64,000 nt of DNA, from the NCBI GenBank assembly GCA_963838235.1, contig CAWIQJ010000003.1, positions 62,001 to 126,000 on the forward strand, in the 5' to 3' direction. Both the position numbers and the translations under genes were made by a program. This DNA is from JAFECT01 sp963838235 (GTDB taxonomy: Bacteria > Pseudomonadota > Alphaproteobacteria > Caulobacterales > Caulobacteraceae). The notes under the pieces were generated by a model. That model ran no database searches. It was not told the origin of the DNA and saw only the letters and a program-made list of their open reading frames with translations. Shown in pieces: positions 29,145-38,807 of this stretch. Positions within the stretch are counted from its first letter, which is position 1, and every line of letters starts with the position of its first letter.

Positions 29145-29438
29145 ATGACCCCGACCGACACCGGGCCGACCGCCGCCGCCGCTGCGGACCCCAAGCCCGA
29201 CCCCAAGCCCGCGACGCCCTCGAAGCGGGTGTCCCTCGTCACCACCTCCTCGCGCCTGCTGCATCCCGCCACCGGCGAGCGCATCCCGCGCAAACGCCTG
29301 GTCACCGCCGCGCCGTCCCACGCCGACACCCTGGTCAAGTCGGGCCAAGCCCGCAAACTGGTGAAGGGCGAGCAGGCCAAGCTCGCCGCCGGCGGCGGCG
29401 CTGCGCCCATCGATCTCGCGGCGCCCTCCGCGACCTGA
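29145..29438 (+). CDS. Small phage protein after the capsid gene
   Basis: 97 aa. A Pro/Ala/Asp-rich start is followed by a basic domain (KRVSLVTTSSRLLHPATGER) and an Ala/Gly-rich tail. It follows capsid, where lambda has FI, but no sequence likeness can be claimed. Ribosome site GAAAGG before ATG. Probably a head-completion or accessory protein. Confidence 0.55.
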   Translation: MTPTDTGPTAAAAADPKPDPKPATPSKRVSLVTTSSRLLHPATGERIPRKRLVTAAPSHADTLVKSGQARKLVKGEQAKLAAGGGAAPIDLAAPSAT

Positions 29439-29548
29439 GCCTCCACGCGCGCCCGTCGTCACCGTCCGGCGCGCGTGGCGCGGGCGAGGGAGGGAGGCCC
29501 TCGCCCGCAACCTCTTTCCCGGTACGCTTTTGGACTTTGGGGTGAGCC

Positions 29549-29914
29549 ATGCCGTTCAGCGATCAGCTCGCCCTGGTGAACGCTGCGGTTCAGGCCACGC
29601 TCACCGACCCCGCCATCTTCCGTCCGGGTTCCGGCGACGACATCGCCGTGGATGTCCAGATCACCCGGCCCGAGGACCCCGACGTCATCGACCGGATGAA
29701 CGTCGTCTCGTCGCACCCGATCGCAGAGTTCCTGGTCGCCCAGGTCGCCTGTCCCAAGGGCGGCTCGATCCTCTGCCCGGTCGATGTGGCGAGCGACGGG
29801 ACGCGCACGGTGAACGCCTGCACCCGCGTTTACGCCATCCAGGGACAACCCACGGCGCCCGGCGACGGGACCTGGTGGCTGGCGAAGCTGTCCGCCGGCG
29901 TGGCGCTGTCCTGA
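29549..29914 (+). CDS. Probable head-tail joining protein
   Basis: 121 aa. IFRPGSGDDIAVDVQITRPE and the Trp-containing end GTWWLAKLSAGVALS give a beta-rich head-tail connector profile like lambda FII/Z neighbours. It starts MPFSDQLALVN, a common beginning for this family. Its stop overlaps the next ATG. The exact role is inferred from gene order. Confidence 0.6.
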   Translation: MPFSDQLALVNAAVQATLTDPAIFRPGSGDDIAVDVQITRPEDPDVIDRMNVVSSHPIAEFLVAQVACPKGGSILCPVDVASDGTRTVNACTRVYAIQGQPTAPGDGTWWLAKLSAGVALS

Positions 29915-30669
29915 TGGCCTTCGACGCCTTTTCGGTTCAACTCCACGCCGCCTTCCGCGGCGACTGGGACCGCCAGGTCGAGGGCGGTCTGCGCCGCATC
30001 GAAGCCGCGGGGCGGTATGCCGTGGCAACCACGCTCGGCAACTGGCAGGGCAAGCTTCGCCAGGACCTCGCCGCGTCCGGCCTGGCGCGCGGCGCACAAC
30101 TCGCCAAGACCTGGCGCATGCGGGTCTATCCACGCCCCGGCACCCATACCCTGTCGCCGGCCGGCGTCATCTATTCGACCATGCCCAAGGTGGTCCTCGC
30201 CTTCGAACAGGGCGCGACGGTCACCGTCCACGGCAAGCGCGGCGCGCTGGTGCCCAACCCTGAAGTCTGGGGCGGTCGGTTGCGCCGTCCCGCGGGCCGC
30301 GGCGCGGCGGCGACCTCGAGCTTCGATGTCGCCAAGCGCGCCTTCGGCAAGCTGCAGTTCGTGGCCTCGAAATCGTCAGGCGGCGGCAAGCTGCTCGGTT
30401 TCTTCATCGCCGAGGTCGAACACGGCCGCCAGGCCAGCCGCCGCCGCCGTTCCGCCGGCGTGCGCGGCAAGATCGGGCGCAAGACCGACCAGGTGGTGGT
30501 GTTCTGGGTGCTGCACGAGCCGCGCCTGCCGCGCCTGTTGCACGGCGGCGTCATCCGCACGCGCTTCAACGCGAGCGCCCCGGGCGAAGCCGCCGGCCAC
30601 TTCGTGATCGGCATGCAGAAAGCCATCGCCGGCGCTTCCTTCCAGCTCACGGGGCCGTCCGATGCCTAA
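29914..30669 (+). CDS. Tail-completion-type protein (DUF6441-like)
   Basis: 251 aa. The segment WRMRVYPRPGTHTLSPAGVI, then YSTMPKVVLAFEQGATVTVH and GKRGALVPNP, matches my memory of DUF6441 proteins from alphaproteobacterial phages. The C-terminal half is very basic (RQASRRRRSAGVRGKIGRK). It follows the joining gene, so a connector or tail terminator role is likely. The start is ATG 29914; the longer upstream frame is shadow. Confidence 0.6.
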   Translation: MAFDAFSVQLHAAFRGDWDRQVEGGLRRIEAAGRYAVATTLGNWQGKLRQDLAASGLARGAQLAKTWRMRVYPRPGTHTLSPAGVIYSTMPKVVLAFEQGATVTVHGKRGALVPNPEVWGGRLRRPAGRGAAATSSFDVAKRAFGKLQFVASKSSGGGKLLGFFIAEVEHGRQASRRRRSAGVRGKIGRKTDQVVVFWVLHEPRLPRLLHGGVIRTRFNASAPGEAAGHFVIGMQKAIAGASFQLTGPSDA

Positions 30670-31146
30670 TCCGATCGAAGACGGTTACACCGCCTTCACC
30701 GCCGCGGTCGCGGCGGCGCTGGTGACGGCCGGGTTTCTGTCCGGTCCGACCCAGCTCGACATCGACGATTCCGCCGACAAGGGCCTGACCCAAGACGCCG
30801 ACGCGATCGGCTTTCTCGCCACGGTGCAGAAGATGAAAACCGTCGTCGTGCGCCAGACCCTCGGCTCCGGCGCGGCGCGCTACGTGGTCGACCGCTATAT
30901 CCAGGTCGTGCTCGATGCGAAGTCCGCGTCGCAGCCCGACCGCGAGGCCAAGCTGCAGCTCGGACGAGCGGCGCTCGCTCAGATTCCGGTGGCGAGCTTC
31001 ACCCTCGGCGGCGCCGTCGAGCGCTGTTTCATCGGCTCGCCGCTTGGCGACGGCCAGGAAGACGACGATCCGAGCCCAACTCCACCGCCAACATCATCCC
31101 ATTCACCATCCGGGTCCGCTCGAACGATCCGCTGGGCCAGACGTGA
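30662..31146 (+). CDS. Probable tail terminator, one frameshift
   Basis: About 161 aa. It starts MPNPIEDGYTAFTAAVAAAL and reads RYVVDRYIQVVLDAKSASQP, like tail-terminator (gpU-type) proteins. The frame breaks near 31068-31073: the true end, PNSTANIIPFTIRVRSNDPL, is in the neighbouring frame and stops at 31144-31146. A single C missing before GAGCCC would repair it. Its end overlaps the next gene's GTG. Confidence 0.55.
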
Positions 31147-31367
31147 GCGCCCCGGCCGCATCCAGCGCCGGCATCCTGACCCTGCTCAAGCGCGAGCGCG
31201 ACCTGTTGGCGGCCTCCAACCCGGCCGCCGCGACCGTCGTCGACATGGCGATCGGGCAGATCGCCCAGCTCGACGCCGCCGTCGCCCGTAAGGACGCCAA
31301 GATCGCCGAGCTGAAACGCTCGTCTCCGGCGCTCGCGCGCCGCATCGGAGAGACCGACAATGACTGA
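31143..31367 (+). CDS. Small coiled-coil phage protein (GTG start)
   Basis: 74 aa from GTG 31143, overlapping the previous stop (GTGA). AAVARKDAKIAELKRSSPAL forms a heptad-like helix. It overlaps the following ATG by 8 bases. Found between tail genes; function unknown. Confidence 0.55.
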   Translation: MSAPAASSAGILTLLKRERDLLAASNPAAATVVDMAIGQIAQLDAAVARKDAKIAELKRSSPALARRIGETDND

Positions 31368-31579
31368 AGCCCTCACGCCCGAAGAAGAAGCCGCGGCCCT
31401 CGCCGCCGCGCCGCAACCGGCGCCCGAGCCGCAAGCCCGCACCCGGCGCCACGGTGACCATGGTCGTGCCCCCGCACGGCTTCCTGCGCGCCGTGCCGGT
31501 TTCCGAACAGGCCGCCATCGAGAAGGCCGGCGGACGCGTCGCGACGCCGCTCGACCTCGGCGTCGGCGGCGCTCGCTGA
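31360..31579 (+). CDS. Small phage protein, one frameshift
   Basis: About 72 aa. It starts MTEALTPEEEAAALAAAPQP. One extra C near 31427-31430 moves the frame; the conserved-looking end PGATVTMVVPPHGFLRAVPV, then SEQAAIEKAGGRVATPLDLG, reads in the next frame to the stop at 31577-31579. The second half is clearly protein-like and would be lost without repair. Confidence 0.5.
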
Positions 31580-31671
31580 CCACACCCCCATAAACCCCGA
31601 GCGCGATAAACCGACGGGGGCGGCATTCCGGCCGCCCCCGTTCTGCGCTCTGATGAAAGAGGACGTCGTCC

Positions 31672-32641
31672 ATGTCCGACTCCCAAAATTATGGCTCAGA
31701 TATCGAGGTACGGGTCGGCATCATGGCCGATCTGGATACCGATCCGACCGCGTGGCAGAACATCGAAGGCCTGACCTTCGATTTCATGCCCAACCGCCAG
31801 CGCAAGGAACGCCCCAAACTCGGCGCGCCGACGCGGCAGAACCCGCTCGACCCGACCAAGCCGCGCGACGGGTTCCTGAAGGGCAGCGCCAGCGCCAAGC
31901 TCGACCTCGACACCCGCCAGCTTGGGCTGCTGCTCTACACCTTCCTCGGCGACCCGGTCAGCGAGACGGGCATGGGGCCTTACGTCCACACCTGGGACTC
32001 CGGCCAGAAGCTGGTGCGCTACGGCTGCGTGCAGCTGCTCAACGCCGGCGCCCAGGTGCGCATCTATCGCGGCTTCCTGTTCGAGGCCCTGACCCTTTCC
32101 TTCACCGGCGAGAGCGTCCAGGATTTCGATCTCGACGCCAAGTTCCGCTGGCTGTCCATGGCCCTGGCCGACGATCCGCTCGACGGCGCCGTCACCGCCG
32201 TTCCGGCCGAAGCGCCGGTCAATCGCGGCCTCTACAAGGTCAACGAACCGCCGCCGCCAACTGCCTGTCCGGCAACTACGGCTGGGACCGCAAGGTCGAG
32301 GAAGACGCCTTCCTGTCCACCACGGCCACCCTCGCGGGGCTGCGCCCGGGCGTGCCGCAGGTCATCAACGGCGGGGCGGTGTTCCGCGACAACGGCGAGA
32401 GCTTCGACACCCTCGATAACGCCGATACGGTGTTCACCTCGCAGTTCGCCATGCTGGGCGCGATCGAAGGCCACGAGATCGACCTGAACATGCAGAACTG
32501 CCTGCTCGACAGCCCGCCGGTGAACATCAAGGGCCCGGACCTGATCGAGCGCACCATCGCCTTCAAGGGCTTCCAGGACGAGACTACCCGGCGACCACCA
32601 TCGCCATCACCAACGACGTCGCCGCCTACATCCCGGCGTAA
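31672..32641 (+). CDS. Major tail tube protein, two frameshifts
   Basis: About 322 aa over three frame segments. It starts MSDSQNYGSDIEVRVGIMAD, then NIEGLTFDFMPNRQRKERPK, typical of alphaproteobacterial siphovirus tail tubes. Breaks lie near 32250-32262 (after NEPPP) and near 32590 (in QDEDYPATT). The end DYPATTIAITNDVAAYIPA stops at 32639-32641. It comes directly before the tail chaperone, as the tube protein does in lambda. Confidence 0.75.
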
Positions 32642-32671
32642 CGCCACCCTTCAACCTGGGACCTCCCGCCC

Positions 32672-33277
32672 ATGATCCTCCTATCCCAGCTGCGCGATCC
32701 GGAACGCAGGGACTTTTCCGACTTGTTCGGCGCGCCGCCCGGGACCGTCTGGCTGACGCTGAAGCGGTTGGAATCCCCCGACTTCGCGCTCGCCAAACAG
32801 CGCACCCTCGAGGCGATTTTCAGCGCGCGCAAGGGCCGCACCGCGCTCGCCGCCTACGGCTTCGACAAGCCCGACGAAACCGGGGCCTATCTCGACGCGA
32901 CCGACGCCGACACCATGACCGGCATCGGCCTCATCATCGGCGCAGTCGAGATCGGGATGCTGGCCGTCGCCGGGATCGAGGGCATTCAGCAGGAAGTCGA
33001 GCGCGACGGACGGGTCGTCGTCGAACCGGCCGAGGTCTCGCGCGCCAACCTCGCCATGCTGATGCGCCAGGAATCGGTGCGCGAGCGCTTCATGCGCGCT
33101 GTCGAGGAGCTCGAACGCATCCTGGTCATCGAAAAAAAAGGCTTCGGGCCCTCGCCGCCTGGCTCTTCCCAGGCCGAGGAGACGTCGGACCCGAATATTG
33201 TTTCGGATGCAGAAACGCCGACGCCGCCTGCAGCCGCGACCTCCGCGGCGCCCGAGGAAAATTTTGCCCGGCGGTAG
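32672..33277 (+). CDS. Tail assembly chaperone, short form (gpG-like)
   Basis: 201 aa, unshifted product. ALAKQRTLEAIFSARKGRTA and VERDGRVVVEPAEVSRANLA fit tail chaperones, which bind the tape measure protein before tube assembly. The Pro/Ala/Thr-rich end precedes the slippery site at 33259-33265. A stop (33275-33277) soon follows in this frame. Confidence 0.75.
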   Translation: MILLSQLRDPERRDFSDLFGAPPGTVWLTLKRLESPDFALAKQRTLEAIFSARKGRTALAAYGFDKPDETGAYLDATDADTMTGIGLIIGAVEIGMLAVAGIEGIQQEVERDGRVVVEPAEVSRANLAMLMRQESVRERFMRAVEELERILVIEKKGFGPSPPGSSQAEETSDPNIVSDAETPTPPAAATSAAPEENFARR

Positions 33278-33549
33278 AGAACGCGCCGATCACTGAGGAG
33301 GGCCTGGCGCTGTGGCACGCGCTGGCGCCGCCTGAGATCGTCAAGGGACCGAACGGGGATTTGACGCCGCGCCGCCCGCTCGCCCCGTCGCTCGGCGTCT
33401 GGACCGGCGGCGGCTTCGGCGCGCCGCGGCTGGATCGCGCTGAGATCGCGCGGCGCTGCCCCGGTGTCGCGTGGCCGATCCTGAGCGTGCTGCTCGACGC
33501 CTTCGAGGCCTGCGCCGTGTCGCGGCTGCAGAAACCCAAAGACAAGTGA
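32672..33549 (+). CDS. Tail assembly chaperone, -1 frameshift fusion (gpG-T-like)
   Basis: Slippage at AAATTTT (33259-33265) joins residue 198 to a second frame beginning CPAVENAPITEEGLALWHAL and ending at 33549, about 292 aa in all. The second domain (WHALAPPEIVKGPNGDLTPR; GVAWPILSVLLDAFEACAV) has no start codon of its own near its beginning, which supports the fusion. Lambda and many siphoviruses make G and GT this way. Confidence 0.75.
33259..33265 (+). promoter_or_regulatory. Slippery heptamer for programmed -1 frameshift
   Basis: A-AAT-TTT in the zero frame (GAA AAT TTT GCC) fits the X-XXY-YYZ rule exactly. After slipping, the next codon is TGC and the frame is open for 94 residues. Confidence 0.8.
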
Positions 33550-33582
33550 AGAGGACGGCGAGCGCCGCTCGCCGACGCGCCC

Positions 33583-36126
33583 ATGAGCAACCTCTTCGAA
33601 GCCGGCGTGCGCCTCGTCGTCGAGGGCGGCGCGCTGGTCAAGACCACCTTCAACGAGATCGCCGCATCCGGCAAAAAGATGTGGGCCGAGATCGCCGTTG
33701 GCGAGGCGGCGGGAAACGCGGCGCTGAAGGGCGTCAGCGCCGGCGTCAACGAAGCCAAGCTGGGCATCCAGGGCCTCGCGTCGGAAGCCGGCGGTCTGGG
33801 CCGGGTGTTCGGCGCCATGGGCGCGGCCGGCGTCGCCGCCGCGGCCGTCATCGGCGCGGCCTTCCTGGCGGCCAAGTTCGCCGTCGACAAGGCGCGCGGG
33901 GGCATGGCCGACGCGCTGGAAATCGACAACGCGTCGAAGAAGCTGCAGATCTCCGCCGACAGCCTGCAGGAATGGCGCTTCGTCGCCCAGGAGGCGACGG
34001 GCGACGGCAAGAACTTCGACACGGCGCTGGCCGCGCTCGAGGACAGCATCGGCAAGGTCACCGGAAAGATCGGCCGGTTCAAGATCGTCGCCGCGGCGTT
34101 CAAGGAACTGGGCATCCCGCCCGAGACCTTGGGTTCTTACCGCGACGCGGAAGACCTGATCGCTGTCGTTTCTGAAAAGTTCCAGGGGCTCGACCAGAAC
34201 AAGCGCAAGGCGCTGGCCGACAAGCTGGGCCTGGGCCCGATCCTGCCTGTGCTGGTGGAGGGCACGAAGAAGATCGCCGACCTGAAGGAAGAGGCCAACC
34301 GCCTCGGCCTGGTCATGGCCAACTCCACCGTCAAGGAAATGGCCGAGCTGGAGCGCCATACCAAGCTCGCCTCCGAAGTCATCGACCATAACCTGAAGAT
34401 GGCCTTTATCGGCCTCGCGCCGGTGATCGCAGAGGTCGTCGGCTGGCTGGCGCAGGCGTCGGGTAAACTCGACGATTTCATCGAGAAGTTCAAAAGCCTT
34501 TCGGATCGCTCCGAGCACGCCATCTCGGATCAGATCGACGAACTATTGCAACACCGCGCCGATCTCGTCGCCAACCAAAAGCGCGCTAAGGCCGGGGATA
34601 TACTCTATCTCGCTGCCGCCGGCGTCTCCACCGTGGCCGGCCAGGGCGGTTACGACGAGGCGATCAAGAAGACCGACGCGAGGCTTGCGCTGCTCGGGAC
34701 GGAATATGCCAAGCGCGGGGCGCAAGACGACGCAGATCGGGCGAAGTTCAACCCGGTCACCGACACGGGCGGCGACGCCAAGACGAAGGGCGGCTCCGCA
34801 ACCGCCGCGAACGACCGGCTGCAGCGGGCGAACGACGAGGTCGAGGAAGCCGAACTCAAGGGCATCGACGCGCGGATCAAGCTTGCGCACGATGCAAAGA
34901 CGAAACTCGACCTCGAGCTGGAAAGGATCTCGCGCGAGGCGCTGAAGCGCGACGCCGATCTCGACAGTCAGGCCCGCGACTATCTGCTGTCCAAGGGCAA
35001 GAAGGGAATTTCCCCCGACGAACGCTCCCGCATCGGCGCGGCCAATGCCGACGTCAACACGGCCAACCGCCAGGAGGCGCAGCAGCGCTACGACGACGCC
35101 GTGCGCGAACTGGCCCAGAAGGAACAGACCTATCAGCTCGAACTGAAGCTGAAGGAAGCCCAGGCCGGCGGCGACAAGGAGGCCGAACAATCGCTGAACG
35201 CCCAGCTCGATCTCGTGCGCCGCATCGCCGAGATCCGCGAGCACCTGATCGACATCGGCGTGGCGTCGAGCGATGCGGACAACCTGTCGCGCCTGAACGC
35301 CGCCTTCCAGGTCCAGGCCATCGGCGCGGCCAGGACCACAGCCGACCTGCAGCTCAGCTATCACGCCGCGACCGCGGATCAGCCGGCCGGCGTGCGCAAC
35401 GACCTGGTCTCCACCGATCAGCAGATGGCCGCAGAGCAGAAGGGCAACGACGAGGTCGACGCCGAACGCATCAAGAAGATCAGCGACGAGGTCGGCCATG
35501 CGTTCGAGTCGGGCATCGAGGGCGCTCTGAAGGGCGAAAAGCTGAAGAAGGTCCTCGGCGAATTCTTCCTGAAGGGCGCGGAGGGAGCCTTCGACAACAT
35601 CGGTAAATCGCTGACCTCGGGCTTGCTCAACGCGGGCCGCGACGGCAATGCGGGTCAGGCCGGCTCGTGGATCGCCAGCCTGCTGGGCGTGAACCACCAG
35701 GCTTTGCCCCAGCCAGGCACGTCGGGCGCACCCGGCGCGCCGTCGTCGTGGTTTTCCGGCATCGAGAACTTCTTCGGCTTCGGCGGCGGCCACGCGGCGG
35801 GCGGCGATCTGCATTCGGGCATGCGCTATGACGTGGGCGAGGGCGGCCGGCCCGAGCTGGCCATGGTCGGCGCCGGCGGCTCGATGTTCAGCCAGGACCA
35901 GACCGCCAACATCCTGCGCAACGCGGTCGGCGCAACGAGCGGCGCTCGTCAGCAACCGTCCAACCTGACGATGAACTCGCACTATCACGTCGACGGCTAT
36001 GTCTCCGACCGCGACCTCGACGCCAAGCTCGGCGCGCTGCACCGCCAGACCGTCGCTGACACGCTCGCGGCGGTGCGCGAGAAGCTGCCGGAAATGCAGA
36101 CCACCTTCCAAGAACTGAAGAACTGA
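33583..36126 (+). CDS. Tape measure protein
   Basis: 847 aa. It starts MSNLFEAGVRLVVEGGALVK. A hydrophobic Ala/Gly region (about 65-105) is followed by long charged coiled coils (about 380-620). The Gly-rich end, GGHAAGGDLHSGMRYDVGEG, then GRPELAMVGAGGSMF, is the usual tape-measure C-terminus. It is the longest structural gene apart from the repetitive fibre-like gene and follows the chaperone, as expected. At the usual ~1.5 angstrom per residue it would set a tail of roughly 125 nm. The palindrome copy at 35936 lies in a linker near its end. Confidence 0.85.
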   Translation: MSNLFEAGVRLVVEGGALVKTTFNEIAASGKKMWAEIAVGEAAGNAALKGVSAGVNEAKLGIQGLASEAGGLGRVFGAMGAAGVAAAAVIGAAFLAAKFAVDKARGGMADALEIDNASKKLQISADSLQEWRFVAQEATGDGKNFDTALAALEDSIGKVTGKIGRFKIVAAAFKELGIPPETLGSYRDAEDLIAVVSEKFQGLDQNKRKALADKLGLGPILPVLVEGTKKIADLKEEANRLGLVMANSTVKEMAELERHTKLASEVIDHNLKMAFIGLAPVIAEVVGWLAQASGKLDDFIEKFKSLSDRSEHAISDQIDELLQHRADLVANQKRAKAGDILYLAAAGVSTVAGQGGYDEAIKKTDARLALLGTEYAKRGAQDDADRAKFNPVTDTGGDAKTKGGSATAANDRLQRANDEVEEAELKGIDARIKLAHDAKTKLDLELERISREALKRDADLDSQARDYLLSKGKKGISPDERSRIGAANADVNTANRQEAQQRYDDAVRELAQKEQTYQLELKLKEAQAGGDKEAEQSLNAQLDLVRRIAEIREHLIDIGVASSDADNLSRLNAAFQVQAIGAARTTADLQLSYHAATADQPAGVRNDLVSTDQQMAAEQKGNDEVDAERIKKISDEVGHAFESGIEGALKGEKLKKVLGEFFLKGAEGAFDNIGKSLTSGLLNAGRDGNAGQAGSWIASLLGVNHQALPQPGTSGAPGAPSSWFSGIENFFGFGGGHAAGGDLHSGMRYDVGEGGRPELAMVGAGGSMFSQDQTANILRNAVGATSGARQQPSNLTMNSHYHVDGYVSDRDLDAKLGALHRQTVADTLAAVREKLPEMQTTFQELKN

Positions 36127-36128
36127 CC

Positions 36129-37562
36129 ATGACCACCCGCGCATGGCCGCTGTCGGCCTTCCCGGTGGAGTCGAGCCAGTGGAAGCGCACCCGCGCGACC
36201 GTCGCATCCGGTCCCGCGCTGCAGGGGCCCGGCCAGACCGGCCTGATCGACGGCGGCGGATGGTGGAGCGTCGATCTCGGCCCGACCCTGGTCGGCAACG
36301 ACGCCGACGATCCGACATCGGAACGCGACTGGCGCGCGGTGATGTTCAACGCAGACTTCGGCCTGGGACGGTTCGAGGTTCCGTGTACCGAGGAAGCCGT
36401 CCTGTCGCGCACAGCGACCATCAGCGCCGACCTGCCGCTGCGCGCCACCGCCCTGAGCCTTGCCCTGACCGACGGCGACCCCGACGTCGAGGCCGGCGAA
36501 CTGTTCTCGATCGTGCATGCTTCGACCCTCGTGCGGCTCTACGCCGTGGCGACCGCAGCGGCGTCGGTCGACGGCGTCCAGGCCATCACGGTCCGGCCGC
36601 CGCTGCGCGAACCGACGGCGGCGACAACCGCGCTCGATTTCGCCAATCCGCGTTGCTACATGCGCCTGATCGACCCCCGCGGCGAAGCCTGGGGCCAGTT
36701 CAGCGAGAACTACATGGCCTCGCCCAAGGCCCCGATGCTGGTCGAAGCCTTCGATCCGCCGACGGCCGCCGACCCGGGCGACAGCGATGACGGCGGCATG
36801 GGCGACGGCGGCGGCGGCGGCGCCTTCGTCTGCGAAGCCGTCACCTTCGACGGCGCCACGGCCCTGACCGGCACGGCGCTGCTGACCGCCGGCCAGAAAT
36901 TCGCCTTCTCCGTCTGGGTGCGCATGACGACCGCGCCGACGGGGTATGCGGGCTATGTCTGGGCGACCGAGACCGACGATGTCGAGCGCCAGCTGATCGG
37001 CCTGGGCATGGGCCCGGACGGCTCGGACACCGACATTCAGTTGATCGCCGGCAACGCCGACCTGACGCTCGAATATCTGTCGCTCGCCTCGGCCTTCGAT
37101 ATTGCGAACTCGGTATGGCGCAACATTGTGGGCAGCGCCGATTCCTCCGCCGGCAAGATCGCCATCGCCATCGACGGCGCCGTGGTCAACGCGACGACCG
37201 GCGCCGGGACCCTGGATTTCGATCTCGCGGAGACCATCCTGATCGGCACGGAATCCACCGGCGCGGGCGAATATTTCACCGGCGACATGGCCGAGTTCTG
37301 GCTCGAGACGGGCGTCTCGCTGTTGAACGGCGCGGGTTCGTTCGACGCCGCGACCCTGGAAAAGTTCCGCGACCCCTCCACCGGCAAAGCGGTCGACCTC
37401 GGCACGGACGGTTCGACCCCGACGGGCACGGCGCCCGGCGTCTACCTCAGTCGTCGCAGCGGCGACGCCGTGGCGGCCTTCCTGACCAACCGCGGCACGG
37501 GTGGCGCATTCACCGCGGAAACCGGCGCCCTGACGTCTGCCGCCACATCGCCGACGAGCTGA
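36129..37562 (+). CDS. Minor tail protein with LamG-like lectin domain
   Basis: 477 aa. Residues 1 to about 205 resemble the next gene (shared pattern GELFSIVHAS..RLYA..DGVQAITVRPPLRE). A Gly/Asp linker (GDSDDGGMGDGGGGGAF) leads to a LamG/concanavalin-like beta domain (VTFDGATALTGTALLTAGQK; FAFSVWVRM). Probably a tail-tip protein with an added sugar-binding domain. Confidence 0.65.
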   Translation: MTTRAWPLSAFPVESSQWKRTRATVASGPALQGPGQTGLIDGGGWWSVDLGPTLVGNDADDPTSERDWRAVMFNADFGLGRFEVPCTEEAVLSRTATISADLPLRATALSLALTDGDPDVEAGELFSIVHASTLVRLYAVATAAASVDGVQAITVRPPLREPTAATTALDFANPRCYMRLIDPRGEAWGQFSENYMASPKAPMLVEAFDPPTAADPGDSDDGGMGDGGGGGAFVCEAVTFDGATALTGTALLTAGQKFAFSVWVRMTTAPTGYAGYVWATETDDVERQLIGLGMGPDGSDTDIQLIAGNADLTLEYLSLASAFDIANSVWRNIVGSADSSAGKIAIAIDGAVVNATTGAGTLDFDLAETILIGTESTGAGEYFTGDMAEFWLETGVSLLNGAGSFDAATLEKFRDPSTGKAVDLGTDGSTPTGTAPGVYLSRRSGDAVAAFLTNRGTGGAFTAETGALTSAATSPTS

Positions 37563-37569
37563 GGGCACT

Positions 37570-38196
37570 ATGACCGCGACATGGCCCTTCGACACATTCC
37601 GGGTCGAGAAACAGGCGTGGACGCTGATCGACGGCGCGGCCGGGGGTGGTTCGCCGACATCGGGCGCGGAGGAAGAGGCGACCAACCTGCTCAAGGGCTG
37701 GTGGACGCTCGAGGCCGGTCCGACAAAACTGACCACGCCGGCGCAGACGCGGGCGTGGCGCGCCTTGCTGCTGACCGCCGACGACGGCCTGACGCCGTTC
37801 GAAGTGAGCTACAACGAATTCGCCCGCACCGCCCACAGCGCCACGGTCAACGCGGACGCGGCGGCTTTCACCGATCAACTGCCCGTCGCCGCGGATGTCC
37901 CCGTCGCCGAAGGCGAACTGTTCACCCTCGTCCACGCCAGCGGCGAAGCGCGGCTCTACGGCGCCATGCTCGCGCCCGACGCGGTCGACGGGGTGCAGAT
38001 GCTGACCATCCGGCCCGCCTTGCGTGAGGCCACGGCGTCGACCACAGCGCTCGATTTTGCCGACCCGCGGTGCGTCATGGTTCTGGAAGCCTCCCGCGCC
38101 GGTTCCTGGCCGACCACGGACGAGGCGTTCAACGCCGCGCCGTCGGTCACCCTGCGCGAGTATTTCGACACGCCCGGCGGGATGGTGGCGGCGTGA
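37570..38196 (+). CDS. Minor tail protein, paralogue of the preceding gene
   Basis: 208 aa. GELFTLVHASGEARLYGAML, then DGVQMLTIRPALREATASTT and ALDFADPRC, match the N-terminal half of the gene before, without its lectin domain. It is placed after the tape measure, where lambda has gpM/gpL and GTA-like phages have gp12. Its stop overlaps a GTG start. Confidence 0.65.
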   Translation: MTATWPFDTFRVEKQAWTLIDGAAGGGSPTSGAEEEATNLLKGWWTLEAGPTKLTTPAQTRAWRALLLTADDGLTPFEVSYNEFARTAHSATVNADAAAFTDQLPVAADVPVAEGELFTLVHASGEARLYGAMLAPDAVDGVQMLTIRPALREATASTTALDFADPRCVMVLEASRAGSWPTTDEAFNAAPSVTLREYFDTPGGMVAA

Positions 38197-38807
38197 CCGC
38201 CTGGATTTCCGAAGACGCCGCGCTGGAGACGCAGAAACAGGGCTGTCGCCCCGTAGTGCTGTTCCGCATGACCGGGCCCGACATCATCCGCGCCTGGACC
38301 GGCGTGGGCGATTACGATCCGTTCGGGCCGTTCGAGACCAAGACCGACGACATCGAGATCGACGCCGGCGCGATCTACAAAGGCGTCGGCCAGGTCGCCT
38401 CGATCCCGGTGCTGGAGAACCTGATCAACGGCGTCGCCGCGCGGCTCGAGCTGGGCGTGAGCGGCGTCGACATGGCGATCCTGGTGCAGGCCCAGGCCGC
38501 GGTGTCCGAGATCGCCGGCGAGACGGTCAATATCGGGCTGCAGTTCCTGGGAGCCGACGAGCAACCCGTCGCCGCGCCGTTCTGGCCGCTGGAGGGCACA
38601 GCCGACGAACTGACCAGCGACTGGAGCCTTGCCCTGCGCAAACTGGGTCTGAGCGTCGGCTTCGGCGAGACCGACCGTCGCCGGCCGCGCTTCTCGTTCT
38701 ATTCCGCCTCGGACCAGACCGCGATCAGCCCCACCGACGATTTCTGCGCCCAGGTCGCCCGCTATGACCCGGGCTCGACCACCACCTGGCCCAAGTGGAC
38801 GTCATGA
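38193..38807 (+). CDS. Minor tail protein (GTG start)
   Basis: 204 aa from GTG 38193 (overlap GTGA). It reads TAWISEDAALETQKQGCRPV and IIRAWTGVGDYDPFG, with a mixed alpha/beta profile. It resembles the DUF2163/gp13-type baseplate proteins in order and opening, but I cannot confirm this. ATGA overlap with the next gene. Confidence 0.6.
   Translation: MTAWISEDAALETQKQGCRPVVLFRMTGPDIIRAWTGVGDYDPFGPFETKTDDIEIDAGAIYKGVGQVASIPVLENLINGVAARLELGVSGVDMAILVQAQAAVSEIAGETVNIGLQFLGADEQPVAAPFWPLEGTADELTSDWSLALRKLGLSVGFGETDRRRPRFSFYSASDQTAISPTDDFCAQVARYDPGSTTTWPKWTS

Noticed and set aside
27861..29510. 549-codon minus-strand open frame
   Set aside because: Antisense of the major capsid gene and its neighbour.
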